Source: Chryseobacterium indologenes (GTDB lineage Bacteria; Bacteroidota; Bacteroidia; Flavobacteriales; Weeksellaceae). From it: a stretch of DNA of 64,000 bases. The translations under genes and the position numbers were made by a program. Positions 51,764 through 60,544 of the stretch are shown piece after piece (positions within the stretch are counted from its first letter, which is position 1; the number at the start of each line of letters is the position of its first letter). The stretch lies in NCBI RefSeq assembly GCF_001295265.1, contig NZ_LJOD01000012.1:1-64000 (forward strand). Reading direction: 5' to 3'. Below the pieces are notes generated by a model. That model made no database searches and was not told the origin of the DNA. It saw nothing but the letters and a program-made list of their open reading frames with translations.

Positions 51764-52765
51764 ATGCCACATTCACTAAAATATAATAAGAAATTCGATG
51801 AGCTGAATGAAGAGGAAAAAAAGCTTTTGGAAATCAATAAAAAAAGTATTGCTGATTTTGTTGAACACTCCTCCTCCATCAGCGATGTCAACTACGCTAC
51901 CCGGAATGCCCATGCCAAAACTTATGCAGTTACGGAAGGCTTTTTCTATGCTGATGAAAATATTCCCGAAGAATTTCGCCATTTCTTTGACAAAGACAGA
52001 TTCGACCTAATCATCCGGCTTTCCAATGCCCGGCTCAAGATTAAGAATTCCGGGAAAGATATTCCGGCCTATGGATTTGCAGTGAAAATAAAGAATGAAA
52101 ACGGAGGAACTATCGCTAATTTTCCACTGGTGAATTTTCCTTTATTCCCTGTTAATTCAGTTTCAACATTTCTGAAGCTTTTTACCGCTGTGAACAGGCT
52201 GTATATGAAAAAATGGAACAGTATCTTCACTATCCTTGCCCAAAGCATTAAAATAATTCCATCCTTATTAACTTTATCTTTTGCCAGAAATATTCTGAAG
52301 CTGATCCGTAAAAGAAATGATTTTATCCTGTCTTTTGATTATCATTCTGTAGGGGCTTACCGTCTTGGTGATCATATCATTAAAATAAAGTTAATCCCAC
52401 AGTCTGCTGATCCTCATTTTGGAACTCAGCTTACCACCAAAGAAGCCGTAAAAACCTATTTGAAAGATCATGATTTTACAGCTGAAGTTTTGATTCAGCT
52501 TTGTTATGATCTGGAAAACCAACCAATTAACAGGCTTAACACAGAATGGAAGAATTCTCCTTTTATTAAAATCGGTGAGGTGCTGATAAAGAAAAATTCT
52601 CTTCTTGATCCGCGGGACTGTACCAATGAGTTGCTTTCATTTAACCCGTTTGAAAGTATGGCTGCTTTTCAGCCGGTGGGGAAAATTCAGAAACTGAGGG
52701 ATGAGGCTTATAAAACTTCAATACAGACGAGAAGGAAGATCAATAAGCTTTTGCATGGGAAATAA
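51764..52765 (+). CDS. Catalase-like heme protein
   Basis: The 333-residue protein resembles the small catalase-related family (SrpA type). TRNAHAKTYAVTEGFF contains the distal His, FDLIIRLSNA and DIPAYGFAVKIKNENG match the heme-binding barrel, YHSVGAYRLGDHIIKIKLIP matches the family block that precedes the heme ligand helix, and EWKNSPFIKIGEVLI and PFESMAAFQPVGKIQKLRDE match the C terminus. The proximal Tyr cannot be placed with certainty, so activity could be altered. Probably protects against peroxide; inferred. No signal peptide. Confidence 0.7.
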   Translation: MPHSLKYNKKFDELNEEEKKLLEINKKSIADFVEHSSSISDVNYATRNAHAKTYAVTEGFFYADENIPEEFRHFFDKDRFDLIIRLSNARLKIKNSGKDIPAYGFAVKIKNENGGTIANFPLVNFPLFPVNSVSTFLKLFTAVNRLYMKKWNSIFTILAQSIKIIPSLLTLSFARNILKLIRKRNDFILSFDYHSVGAYRLGDHIIKIKLIPQSADPHFGTQLTTKEAVKTYLKDHDFTAEVLIQLCYDLENQPINRLNTEWKNSPFIKIGEVLIKKNSLLDPRDCTNELLSFNPFESMAAFQPVGKIQKLRDEAYKTSIQTRRKINKLLHGK

Positions 52766-53014
52766 TTTCCACCTGTCACAGAAGAAAGAATATGCCCAAC
52801 CTGTGTATTCTGGAGATAAAAATATTCATCAACATTTGTGGAATATGTGGGAAATTTCAAGGAAAAAATTCGGGCATCCCGGCCTATGAAATATTTTTAA
52901 ACCACAAAAGACACAAAAGGCTTTACGCTTAGTAGAGATAAGTTTACAACACGACGCATAAAAGGACACATGAGTTTTTAGAAATCTATGATTTCTTTTG
53001 AATAATTAATTGAA

Positions 53015-53043
53015 AGAAAAAAAGACTGCCATGATAACAGTCT
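53015..53043 (-). terminator. Intrinsic terminator
   Basis: GACTG/CAGTC stem with flanking pairs and T-run on the minus strand, just after the DUF1348 stop. Confidence 0.7.
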
Positions 53044-53049
53044 CTGTGA

Positions 53050-53463
53050 TTATTTAAATTTCCGGTCTTCTTCTTTAATAGGTAAATCGTTGATGCTTGC
53101 GAATCTTTTCTTCATTAATCCGTTCTCATCAAATTCCCAGTTTTCATTTCCGTAGGCTCTGAACCAGTTTCCGTCTTTTGTACGGTATTCGTATTCAAAA
53201 CGGACCGCGATACGGCTGTCTGTATGGGCCCAGTATTCTTTTTTAAGCTTATAATCCAGTTCTTTTTTCCATTTGCTTTGAAGAAACTTTACAATCTCTT
53301 CTCTTCCGTTGATAAAAGTATCCCGGTTTCTCCATTCACTATCCCGCGTATAAGCTTCAGATACTTTTTCAGGATTCTGGCTGTTCCATGCGTCTTCTGC
53401 CATCTGTATTTTTTGCATTGCCGTTTCAAAGGTGAAAGGCGGAAGCGGATGTTTCTGTTCCAT
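53050..53463 (-). CDS. NTF2/SnoaL-like protein (DUF1348)
   Basis: 137 residues with the DUF1348 signature: [63 protein letters not shown] and a conserved end SINDLPI. The fold is a cone-shaped NTF2-like dimer with a small-ligand pocket; the ligand is unknown. It starts 2 bases after the TetR regulator gene and is surely co-transcribed with and controlled by it. Confidence 0.88.
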   Translation of the reverse strand: MEQKHPLPPFTFETAMQKIQMAEDAWNSQNPEKVSEAYTRDSEWRNRDTFINGREEIVKFLQSKWKKELDYKLKKEYWAHTDSRIAVRFEYEYRTKDGNWFRAYGNENWEFDENGLMKKRFASINDLPIKEEDRKFK

Positions 53464-53465
53464 TG

Positions 53466-53993
53466 TTAAGGTATTAGATTGGTGATTATTTTTTTTGAAC
53501 GCTCTATTAATTCATTGGTCCTGAAAACCTGGCTTTCGATAATACTGCTTTCAAAAAGCATATAAATGTGATCAGAGAGGGCTTCGTCTTTCAGTAATTC
53601 CAGAAAATATTTTCTGAGTGCTGCTTTATGGTCCATGATCTCCTTCATTATTTTTACATTATCTGTAGGAATTTCCGACAGAATATTCAGGAAGCTGCAT
53701 CCCCTGAAATTCTCTTTTTCATTCATATACATCAGGAAATCAAAGGCTGTGAGGATTCTGGATTTCAGATCTTTACTTTTTGCTGAAAATTGTTCAAGCT
53801 CATTAAACCAGTAAACATGTCTTACTTTAAGAAATTCTACGCAAAGGTCTTCTTTGGACTTGAAATACTGGTAAAAGCTGGCTTTTGCCACGCCGGCATC
53901 TGAAATGATCTGGTTGATTCCTGTAGAGTTATACCCCTGCCTGGCAAACAACCCGAATGTTGCTTCTACAATTCTTTCTCTTGGAGACATCAT
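53466..53993 (-). CDS. TetR/AcrR family regulator
   Basis: The 175-residue protein has the TetR HTH at residues 1-48: [46 protein letters not shown], split at the recognition helix [11 protein letters not shown]. The rest is a ligand-binding helical domain with a Cys ([13 protein letters not shown]). A palindrome overlaps its promoter, so it probably represses itself and DUF1348. Confidence 0.92.
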   Translation of the reverse strand: MMSPRERIVEATFGLFARQGYNSTGINQIISDAGVAKASFYQYFKSKEDLCVEFLKVRHVYWFNELEQFSAKSKDLKSRILTAFDFLMYMNEKENFRGCSFLNILSEIPTDNVKIMKEIMDHKAALRKYFLELLKDEALSDHIYMLFESSIIESQVFRTNELIERSKKIITNLIP

Positions 53994-54015
53994 AATATTT
54001 TGTTTTTGTGTTCTG

Positions 54016-54046
54016 CAAATCTACAACAAAAAGAAAATATAGACAA
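54016..54046 (-). promoter_or_regulatory. Promoter of tetR-DUF1348 (TTG-N20-TAGATTTG)
   Basis: On the minus strand, TTG at 54046-54044, 20-base spacer, TAGATTTG at 54023-54016. Confidence 0.75.
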
Positions 54047-54056
54047 ACCGGTCTGT
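54043..54056. promoter_or_regulatory. Putative TetR operator
   Basis: ACAAACCGGTCTGT, a palindrome with one mismatched pair and a CCGG centre, overlapping the -33 element of the regulator's promoter. Confidence 0.65.
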
Positions 54057-54210
54057 ATTTTATTGTAAGATAAAAAATGAAGACGGAGCACGGCAGCTGA
54101 TAGCTTTTACAGGAAATGTCCGGATATTATTGATTCAATATTAAAATTTCTATGAGTTCAAAAAAAATGGTCACACCTGCGTAAAAAAGCAATTCTCCAT
54201 TATTCAAATC

Positions 54211-54243
54211 AAAAAAAATCCCCCGGAATAAAAATCCCGGGGG
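54211..54243 (-). terminator. Intrinsic terminator of the Ter operon
   Basis: GC-rich stem of CCCCCGG with CCGGGGG and a T-run on the minus strand, ten bases after the terC stop. Confidence 0.85.
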
Positions 54244-54253
54244 CTTGTCTGTA

Positions 54254-55312
54254 TTATTTTATCTGTTCTTCATTTTCTTCCAGTTTCTCTTTCTCCTCTT
54301 CTTCCTTATCAGGGAAAATGATGGATAATAGAACCGAGATGACCAATACCCCTCCTACAATTCCTAAAGAAATCGGAGACGGAATATGGATCCACGGCGC
54401 AATAAGCATTTTTACCCCGATAAAGGACAGGATAATCGCCAGTCCGTAAGGAAGCTTGCTGAACATATGGATAAAGTTCGCTAATAAGAAATATAATGAT
54501 CTAAGTCCCAGGATAGCGAAAATATTTGATGTATACAGGATGAACGGGTCATTGGAGATCGCGAAGATCGCCGGAATTGAATCTACTGCAAAAAGAACGT
54601 CTGTAAATTCAATTACCCCAACCACAACTAAAAGTGGTGTTGCCATTTTGATTCCGTTCTGTACTGTAAAGAATTTATCGCCATCGTAATTATCGGAAAC
54701 TTTCCAGAAACTTTTGATGAGTTTTGCTCCTGCTGTATTGCTGTAATCTTCATCATCACCGTCATCACCATCTCCCCATGATTTGATCCCTGCATATACA
54801 AGAAATAATCCGAATAAGGTCATTACGACGTTGATTTTTACGGCTTCTCCGAAGATATTCATTTCAGGAAGGTAGGTCAGATTGATCAGTCCTACTCCGG
54901 CAAAGATAAATATCGCCCTGAACACCAATGCACCGATGATTCCCCAGAAGAGAACTTTGTGGTGAAGGTATTTCGGAACTTTAAAGAAACCGAAAACAAG
55001 AATAAAGACGAACAGGTTATCTACAGAGAGGGCTTTCTCAATCCAGTAGGCAGCCTGATACTGGGTAAATTTCTCTATCGCCAGCGCATGGCTTTCGGGA
55101 GTTCCGTCTGTATTGAAAACCCAGTAAACGACTCCTGAGAATACCATGGACAGCGAGATCCATACGACAGACCAGATGGTAGCTTCTTTGGATGATACTT
55201 CGTGACTTTTTTTATTGAATACTCCTAAGTCCAGGAGCAGCATGATAACGACTGTTATCGCGAATCCCCACACCAGGCCAGGGTGCAGATCTATAATACT
55301 TTGATGTTCCAC
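54254..55312 (-). CDS. TerC family membrane protein
   Basis: The 352-residue inner-membrane protein has about eight to nine helices and the TerC/Alx motifs: LLLDLGVFNKK, ALSVDNLFVFILVFGFF and TDVLFAVDSIPAIFAIS, whose acidic residues are thought to bind metal ions. A charged tail (EEEEKEKLEENEEQ) ends it. TerC proteins act with TerD in metal/chemical stress and in metallation of exported enzymes. Last gene of the Ter operon. Confidence 0.93.
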   Translation of the reverse strand: MEHQSIIDLHPGLVWGFAITVVIMLLLDLGVFNKKSHEVSSKEATIWSVVWISLSMVFSGVVYWVFNTDGTPESHALAIEKFTQYQAAYWIEKALSVDNLFVFILVFGFFKVPKYLHHKVLFWGIIGALVFRAIFIFAGVGLINLTYLPEMNIFGEAVKINVVMTLFGLFLVYAGIKSWGDGDDGDDEDYSNTAGAKLIKSFWKVSDNYDGDKFFTVQNGIKMATPLLVVVGVIEFTDVLFAVDSIPAIFAISNDPFILYTSNIFAILGLRSLYFLLANFIHMFSKLPYGLAIILSFIGVKMLIAPWIHIPSPISLGIVGGVLVISVLLSIIFPDKEEEEKEKLEENEEQIK

Positions 55313-55400
55313 TTGAGTTATGTGTTATTATATGACAAAAGCAATAGCTGTACAGGGTACAAGTATTGCTGTTTTATTTATTTTTCTGATTGATAATTCC

Positions 55401-56009
55401 TTACAAATAATTCATCTGTACGGTCTGTATAGTCTGCTCCAGTTTTCGGTCTGAAGTGGGATCTCCGATAGCATTGAATTTCCACTCTCCGTTTCTCTTG
55501 TAGAATACTCCCATAACCATGGCAACATGTCCACTGAAAGAAGCATCGTTAGCAACGTCATATTTAGCAAAAATTTCTTTCACATTCGTTGGAGTTCCTT
55601 CGTAAATACGGATGGAAGCAAAGGGAATTGTTGCAAAATCCTGCCCCTGGTAGCTGTTCAGTACCATGGCAACATGCTCAACGTTAGGTTCCAGCTGGCT
55701 GAAATCTACCGTGATTACTTCATTATCCAGCCCGTCATCACCGTTTACGTCCCCTGTAAGGTCGTCTCCGCTGTGTCTTACGGAACCGTTTCTTGATTTA
55801 AGGTTTCCAAAGTAAATTACCTCTGTAACGTTTTTGTTTGAGTCATATAAAATGCAGCTTCCGTCTAAGTCTACTGCTTCTTTTTTAGTTCCAAATAGTC
55901 CTTTTTTTTCAATCGCACCCCAGTTGATCCCCACACACGCCTGGTTAAGCGTTGCACCGTTCTCTTTTTTCAGGTTGATTCTCTGACCTTTTTGTAAGTT
56001 AATCGCCAT
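55401..56009 (-). CDS. TerD family protein (TerX/TerZ-like)
   Basis: 202 residues with the TerD fold: MAINLQKGQRINLKK, AVDLDGSCILYDSN, and the Ca2+-binding acidic stretch HSGDDLTGDVNGDDGLDNE near residues 78-97, then YKRNGEWKFNAIG. It differs from its paralogue in the operon by an inserted KGLFGTKKE before the DLD. These proteins bind calcium and may form membrane-associated complexes with TerC and TelA. Confidence 0.92.
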   Translation of the reverse strand: MAINLQKGQRINLKKENGATLNQACVGINWGAIEKKGLFGTKKEAVDLDGSCILYDSNKNVTEVIYFGNLKSRNGSVRHSGDDLTGDVNGDDGLDNEVITVDFSQLEPNVEHVAMVLNSYQGQDFATIPFASIRIYEGTPTNVKEIFAKYDVANDASFSGHVAMVMGVFYKRNGEWKFNAIGDPTSDRKLEQTIQTVQMNYL

Positions 56010-56078
56010 GTTTTAAAGTTTGTAATTGTTGTTATTTTTACGAAAAGCAAATGATTGATCTGCTTCTCAAATTTCGTT

Positions 56079-57002
56079 TTAATTATTATTCAAATTCAGA
56101 TTAAGCATTGCGCGCAGGATATTCGTTTCTTCGTCAAAATCGAATACTTTGCTCATAATGTCTATGTTTTCCAGGTTCCGGAGATAGTCTTTCAATACGT
56201 TTTCCACTTCCGGAGTGAGGGTCCGCTTTCTTTCATTCATAGAACCTTCCAGCTGCTCATTTTTATTTTTCAGCTGGTTGATGATGGAACTCTGATTGGA
56301 TTCATTTTCGGATATATCCAACTTATCTAATTCATGCTCAAAAAGATAGAGTTTTTTATCATCTATACTGAAAATAAAATAATCATCGGATTGAAAAATC
56401 TTAAAAAGCTCATACTCATGAATCCCGATAAGATAACCGCAGACAAAACGGACTTTAAATCCCTGTATATTCAGTCTTCCCAAAAGTTTTCTTTCGATGG
56501 CAAAATCCCTGTATTGATAAGCAGGAAAAGTGCCCGGCTTCAGCAATGTTTCATCTGCCTGTGTGCGGTAAAATTCCTGTGCATATTTTTTATGAAAATA
56601 CGTCACATCATCCCAGTTAGCCGTAAAGGTATCTTCTGTGAGGTCTTTATACACTGTCTTCAGATGCCGGGAAAATATACCGCTGTACATTTTCCTGTCT
56701 GTCTCAAAGCTATCAGCTCTTTTTTCCTCAAATCCTGTAATATATTTGCTGTTGACATCAATTTCGTTAATGACAGCCAGCATTTCGTTTTCCTTCTGCC
56801 TTTTGATCTTGTTGAGAAGCTCAATCAGGCTGTCGGTATACTGAAGGTGGAAAAGTTCCAGCTTATTAAAGTCCAGTGCCTTATTTTCCTGGAACAGATT
56901 ATGGATAATATCGGTTTTAATGTAAATCGATATAATGTCAATATGTTCAAAAAAATTAGCAAGAAGCTTAAGCTTAGTTAACCTTCTTCTGCTCTGAGAC
57001 AT
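56079..57002 (-). CDS. Unknown Ter-operon protein
   Basis: The 307-residue protein (from the ATG at 57002; a GTG frame adds 8 residues) has no signal peptide and no motif I recognise. It is mostly helical with coiled-coil tendency at residues 60-90 (IELLNKIKRQKENEMLAVINE) and near 240-275 (INQLKNKNEQLEGSMNERKR), and a beta-rich middle (GFKVRFVCGYLIGIHEYELF, FSIDDKKLYLFEHEL). It lies between telA and terD in the operon, so it probably takes part in the same membrane-linked stress complex. Confidence 0.7.
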   Translation of the reverse strand: MSQSRRRLTKLKLLANFFEHIDIISIYIKTDIIHNLFQENKALDFNKLELFHLQYTDSLIELLNKIKRQKENEMLAVINEIDVNSKYITGFEEKRADSFETDRKMYSGIFSRHLKTVYKDLTEDTFTANWDDVTYFHKKYAQEFYRTQADETLLKPGTFPAYQYRDFAIERKLLGRLNIQGFKVRFVCGYLIGIHEYELFKIFQSDDYFIFSIDDKKLYLFEHELDKLDISENESNQSSIINQLKNKNEQLEGSMNERKRTLTPEVENVLKDYLRNLENIDIMSKVFDFDEETNILRAMLNLNLNNN

Positions 57003-57042
57003 TATGGTTGCTGCATCATCCCCCACCTTGGTATCCTGTTAT

Positions 57043-58212
57043 TTAACCTCTTACGTTGGCTTTTAATTCGTGTTCTAATGTCTGAAGATCCTGATCCAGT
57101 TTTCTTCTGCTTTCCGCACCCTGCTTCTGGATTTGTTTTACTTCATTCAGCGTATTGATAAGCATTGAAGTTGTTTCTCTTAATGTTTCCACAGAGACAA
57201 TAGTCTGCTCGTTCGCTCTGGCAACATTCACTGAATTCTGTCCAAGGCGTTCTGCATTCTTTCTTAGGATCTCTTCTGTTGTGGAAGACACTTTCTGCTG
57301 AATTTCAATATTCTGCTGCTGTCTGTACATCGCTACAGCCAGTGACAACTGGTTTTTCCATACCGGAAGTGTTGTCGTAAGGATGGTTTGTGCTTTTTCT
57401 GCAATAGAAACGTTGTTATTCTGTACCAGCCTGATCTGCGGAAGGGACTGCATCATGATCACACGAACCACTTTAAGATCTGCCATTCTGCGGTCTAACC
57501 TTGCAATGAAATCTCGTTTATCCGCAATCTGATAATCCTGATAGTTCTGCGGAGCAGCTTCCATCTGAGCCAGTTCAGCAGCAGCTCTTTCCATTCTCAG
57601 ACTTCCTGCAATTACAAGGTCTTCAATCTGCTTGATAGAGTTCACATTGCTTTCAAAGATCGTCTGAAGAACAGCATTATCTTTTGTAGAAGTAATGATT
57701 CCTGCATTTACTTTATAGGAGATCTGCTCGATATTATTGATGATCTTGTCGTATTTGGTAAACAGATTTTCAACCTGGGTTATGACCTTCTTCATGAACG
57801 GCAATTTGCTCAGGAAGCTTTTTACTTTATTACTGTTCAGTTCATCTACGTCTACATAATTAAGCTCAACAAGCAGGTCATTGATAAGTACCCCTACTTC
57901 TCCTGAGTTGGATCTTCTTACATTTCCTAAGAAGCTGTCACTCTGATTGGAAAGCGTTTTCTGAAGCTCGGCACCGTAATTTACGATAGATCCCGGATTG
58001 GTTTCATCAATTGAATTGGCCAGTACTTCATACTTCTGACGGTCTTCTGACTGCATCTGCGTCAGGTTTACATTTCCTTCCCTATCCACAAGAACCGGTG
58101 GTGCTGTATTTTGAGCAGGCTGCGCCGGAGGCGTCATTGGAGCAGGCTCAAATGTTTTAAGAGGCTCAATAGATCCGTATGGATCCGTTGGCTGATTTCC
58201 CTGATTATCCAT
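57043..58212 (-). CDS. telA: Toxic anion resistance protein TelA
   Basis: 389 residues, cytoplasmic and almost all helical, matching the TelA/KlaA family linked to tellurite and other toxic-anion tolerance. Family blocks include FLSKLPFMKKVITQVENLFTKYDKIINNIEQI, MQSLPQIRLVQNNN and LPVWKNQLSLAVAMYRQQQ. The N-terminal 70 residues are Pro/Ala rich. Starts 2 bases after the upstream terD gene, so the two are coupled. Confidence 0.92.
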   Translation of the reverse strand: MDNQGNQPTDPYGSIEPLKTFEPAPMTPPAQPAQNTAPPVLVDREGNVNLTQMQSEDRQKYEVLANSIDETNPGSIVNYGAELQKTLSNQSDSFLGNVRRSNSGEVGVLINDLLVELNYVDVDELNSNKVKSFLSKLPFMKKVITQVENLFTKYDKIINNIEQISYKVNAGIITSTKDNAVLQTIFESNVNSIKQIEDLVIAGSLRMERAAAELAQMEAAPQNYQDYQIADKRDFIARLDRRMADLKVVRVIMMQSLPQIRLVQNNNVSIAEKAQTILTTTLPVWKNQLSLAVAMYRQQQNIEIQQKVSSTTEEILRKNAERLGQNSVNVARANEQTIVSVETLRETTSMLINTLNEVKQIQKQGAESRRKLDQDLQTLEHELKANVRG

Positions 58213-58214
58213 AA

Positions 58215-58772
58215 TTACTTCTGATAAATTGATACAAACTTGTCAAGGCCATCACGCTGTCCTGCGCCTACGGCCTCAAATTTCCATTCTCCGTTTCTGT
58301 TGTAGATTCTTCCGAATTCTACTGCCGTTTCGATTGAGAAATCTTCGTCCAGTTCATATTTTAAGATTTCTTCATTCGTATCTGTATTGAAAATTCTGAT
58401 GAAAGAATTTCTTACCTGTCCAAAGTTCTGTTTTCTGGAATCAGCTTCGTGGATGGTTACTACAACTGTAATCTCTTTGATAGCGGAATCTATTTTTGTA
58501 AGATCTATTTTGATCTGCTCATCATCTCCCGATCCCTCACCGGTAAGGTTATCTCCGGTGTGGATTACAGCTTTATCCGGGGATTCAAGGTTGTTATAGA
58601 AGATAAAATGGTTATCTGAAACCAGTTTTTTATCTTCTCCAAGCAGGAATAAAGAAGCGTCAAGGTCAAATGCGGTTCCTGTAGAAGTATTATTGATATC
58701 CCATCCTAAACCTACAGTGAATTTAGGTGCGTTAATGTTTTCTCTTTGTCCTTTTTGTAAGTTAATAGCCAT
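58215..58772 (-). CDS. TerD family protein
   Basis: 185 residues, the canonical TerD form: MAINLQKGQRENINAPKF, VGLGWDIN, FDLDASLFLLGED, then the Ca2+-binding loop HTGDNLTGEGSGDDEQI, and YNRNGEWKFEAVG. It shares the N-terminal decapeptide MAINLQKGQR with the second TerD protein of the operon. Its start overlaps the end of the phosphoribosyltransferase gene by 11 bases. Confidence 0.95.
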   Translation of the reverse strand: MAINLQKGQRENINAPKFTVGLGWDINNTSTGTAFDLDASLFLLGEDKKLVSDNHFIFYNNLESPDKAVIHTGDNLTGEGSGDDEQIKIDLTKIDSAIKEITVVVTIHEADSRKQNFGQVRNSFIRIFNTDTNEEILKYELDEDFSIETAVEFGRIYNRNGEWKFEAVGAGQRDGLDKFVSIYQK

Positions 58773-59586
58773 AGTGTAATTCCGTTTGTGTTAAAAAATT
58801 GATGTTATTTTCGTATTCTTTTATTAAATGATAATTATTGCTGATCGCCAGCTCCAGAAGAAGATCCATCTGCTCCTTCTTTACTTTAGACGTAAGATAG
58901 TCAAAATTACTTGAATCCAGCCCTAAAATATATTTTACAATTCTGGTATTAAACTGAAAACTTGGTTTCAGCATGACTTCTGCAATATGTTTTACGTTTT
59001 TTACTGCATAATAATTGAAGAAGTTTTCTATTTTCGGATCAATATCAGAATTCATCAGCTCTGCATAATACAGAAACATAAAGTCTGCTTCCACATTATA
59101 CTGGTTCAGAATTTTGTGAACCGTGTATTCGTGGCTTCCTGTAATTTTTATATCGTCTATAAAAATACAAAGTTTTCCTCTTAAAAAATCTTTATCAATG
59201 TAATAAGTATCGTTTGCGATAAGATTTTTACGGTCTTCAAAGTTCAGATTCCCATAATCTGTGATGTATGTATGATTTCTGTTGATCTTAGAAAGGATAC
59301 TTGACCTTTTTCCTTTCTGAAAAAGAAAATGATCCAAATGCTTTTTAAAATAAAAGCATAAAAAATTAGAGGCTGTAGGAATCGCCATATATGGGCTTGG
59401 AAGCACTACGATCTCTTTGTCTGTATCTAAAAGATATTCATATCCGGCAATAAAGCCATCAAATAACTCTTTCGCAAATTTTTCAGCATACGACTTATCG
59501 CCGTATTTGAAATAGCTGTATTCTGCGGGCGAAAAAGTAAATTCATCCGCCGAATGAATGTGATGTAAACTGTATCTGTTGTCCAT
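58762..59586 (-). CDS. Phosphoribosyltransferase-like protein of the Ter operon
   Basis: The 274-residue cytoplasmic protein contains the PRPP loop CIFIDDIKITGSHEYTVHKIL near residues 140-160 (the IDDxxxTG motif) and an upstream PSPYMAIPTASNFLCFYF. Phosphoribosyltransferase-like and HAD genes are known companions of TerD/TelA clusters and have been proposed to make or modify a nucleoside-like molecule under stress; the actual reaction is not known. Follows the HAD gene by 6 bases. Confidence 0.82.
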   Translation of the reverse strand: MDNRYSLHHIHSADEFTFSPAEYSYFKYGDKSYAEKFAKELFDGFIAGYEYLLDTDKEIVVLPSPYMAIPTASNFLCFYFKKHLDHFLFQKGKRSSILSKINRNHTYITDYGNLNFEDRKNLIANDTYYIDKDFLRGKLCIFIDDIKITGSHEYTVHKILNQYNVEADFMFLYYAELMNSDIDPKIENFFNYYAVKNVKHIAEVMLKPSFQFNTRIVKYILGLDSSNFDYLTSKVKKEQMDLLLELAISNNYHLIKEYENNINFLTQTELHYGY

Positions 59587-59592
59587 ATTGAT

Positions 59593-60261
59593 TTAGTGTT
59601 TAAGTAAGTGTGCACTGAAACCGAAATCTTTTGCTCCCTTGTAATCGGCAACCGGATTATCTCCGATATGTAGAATTCGGTGAAGTGGCAGCTCCTGATC
59701 TGCAATGTTATTCTTCACTTCCTGAAAAATAAGCGGATTGGGTTTGGAGCAGTTGATCTCATCAGAATAAATATGAAAATCTATGTATTGATCCAGATTT
59801 TCACCTTTGAGGAATTTCCTCATCGTTGTTCCTTTAATGAAACCTGTATTGCTTAAGATGTTGATTGTTTTTCCTTTATTTTTAATTTCATCAAAAAAAC
59901 GATGAATATTTTCAAAAATAACAACAGGCCTGTATTCCAGAAAAAGCGCTTCACTTTTCAGATAAAATTCTTCCAGGCTTTTTCTATCCAACTGTTTTAC
60001 ATCAACATTCATTGAATTCAAGATCAATAAATAGATTTCAAAAGTATCTATATTCCCTCCGGTTACTTCATTGATGGTATTGCAAAGATCATCGTAATAT
60101 TTTACAGCTTTCGCAACTTCATCAATTGATTTATCAATATTGAAATACGAGGAGAACAGCTCAACTCTTTTTGTTTTAAATTCAGGATGAGATTTGATTA
60201 AGGTGAGCCACAGGTCAAAGGAAAAATGACAGTGGTTATGAATGTCGATATCTGTTTTCAA
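59593..60261 (-). CDS. HAD family hydrolase of the Ter operon
   Basis: 222 residues. The HAD motifs are FSFDLWLTL (nucleophile Asp), ILSNTGFIKG (motif II), KPNPLIFQ (Lys) and HIGDNPVADYKGAKDFG (acidic pair). Tryptophan takes the place of the second motif I Asp, as in DxWxT relatives. No ATG precedes motif I; the only plausible start in frame is the TTG at 60261, upstream of which a stop follows. First gene of the Ter operon, with a -7 element about 90 bases upstream. The phosphate substrate is unknown. Confidence 0.85.
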   Translation of the reverse strand: MKTDIDIHNHCHFSFDLWLTLIKSHPEFKTKRVELFSSYFNIDKSIDEVAKAVKYYDDLCNTINEVTGGNIDTFEIYLLILNSMNVDVKQLDRKSLEEFYLKSEALFLEYRPVVIFENIHRFFDEIKNKGKTINILSNTGFIKGTTMRKFLKGENLDQYIDFHIYSDEINCSKPNPLIFQEVKNNIADQELPLHRILHIGDNPVADYKGAKDFGFSAHLLKH

Positions 60262-60349
60262 TCGTTTTAAGTTAAAAGTTTTATTTAGCTTCTTGAAAAA
60301 GATTTAAAAATTTTCAATCATCAACAAGTGTTTAATTTTCATTTCTTCC

Positions 60350-60357
60350 CAAAGATA
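60350..60357 (-). promoter_or_regulatory. Putative -7 element for the Ter operon
   Basis: TATCTTTG on the minus strand, upstream of the HAD gene. Confidence 0.55.
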
Positions 60358-60495
60358 AAATTTTTATCATAAATGCATCACTTTCATTATATCTTTTAAG
60401 ATATTTTAAGATTTTTTTATGGATCAGACCGGTTATAAAGGATAGACTTAAAAATATCTTTAACCAGATTTCGTAAAAAAATGTTCAAAAAATTT

Positions 60496-60524
60496 TTGAC
60501 AATTGAAAAAAAATTATAATTTCG
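60496..60524 (+). promoter_or_regulatory. Putative promoter of the EF-G leader
   Basis: TTG at 60496 and TAATTTCG at 60517 with an 18-base spacer (one mismatch to TAnnTTTG). The transcript would start just ahead of the leader ORF. Confidence 0.55.
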
Positions 60525-60544
60525 CAACCGATTATCAATCAATA

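Noticed and set aside
56334..56981. A 215-residue open frame antisense to the unknown Ter-operon gene.
   Set aside because: It mirrors the opposite gene, has cysteine-rich low-quality sequence and no promoter.
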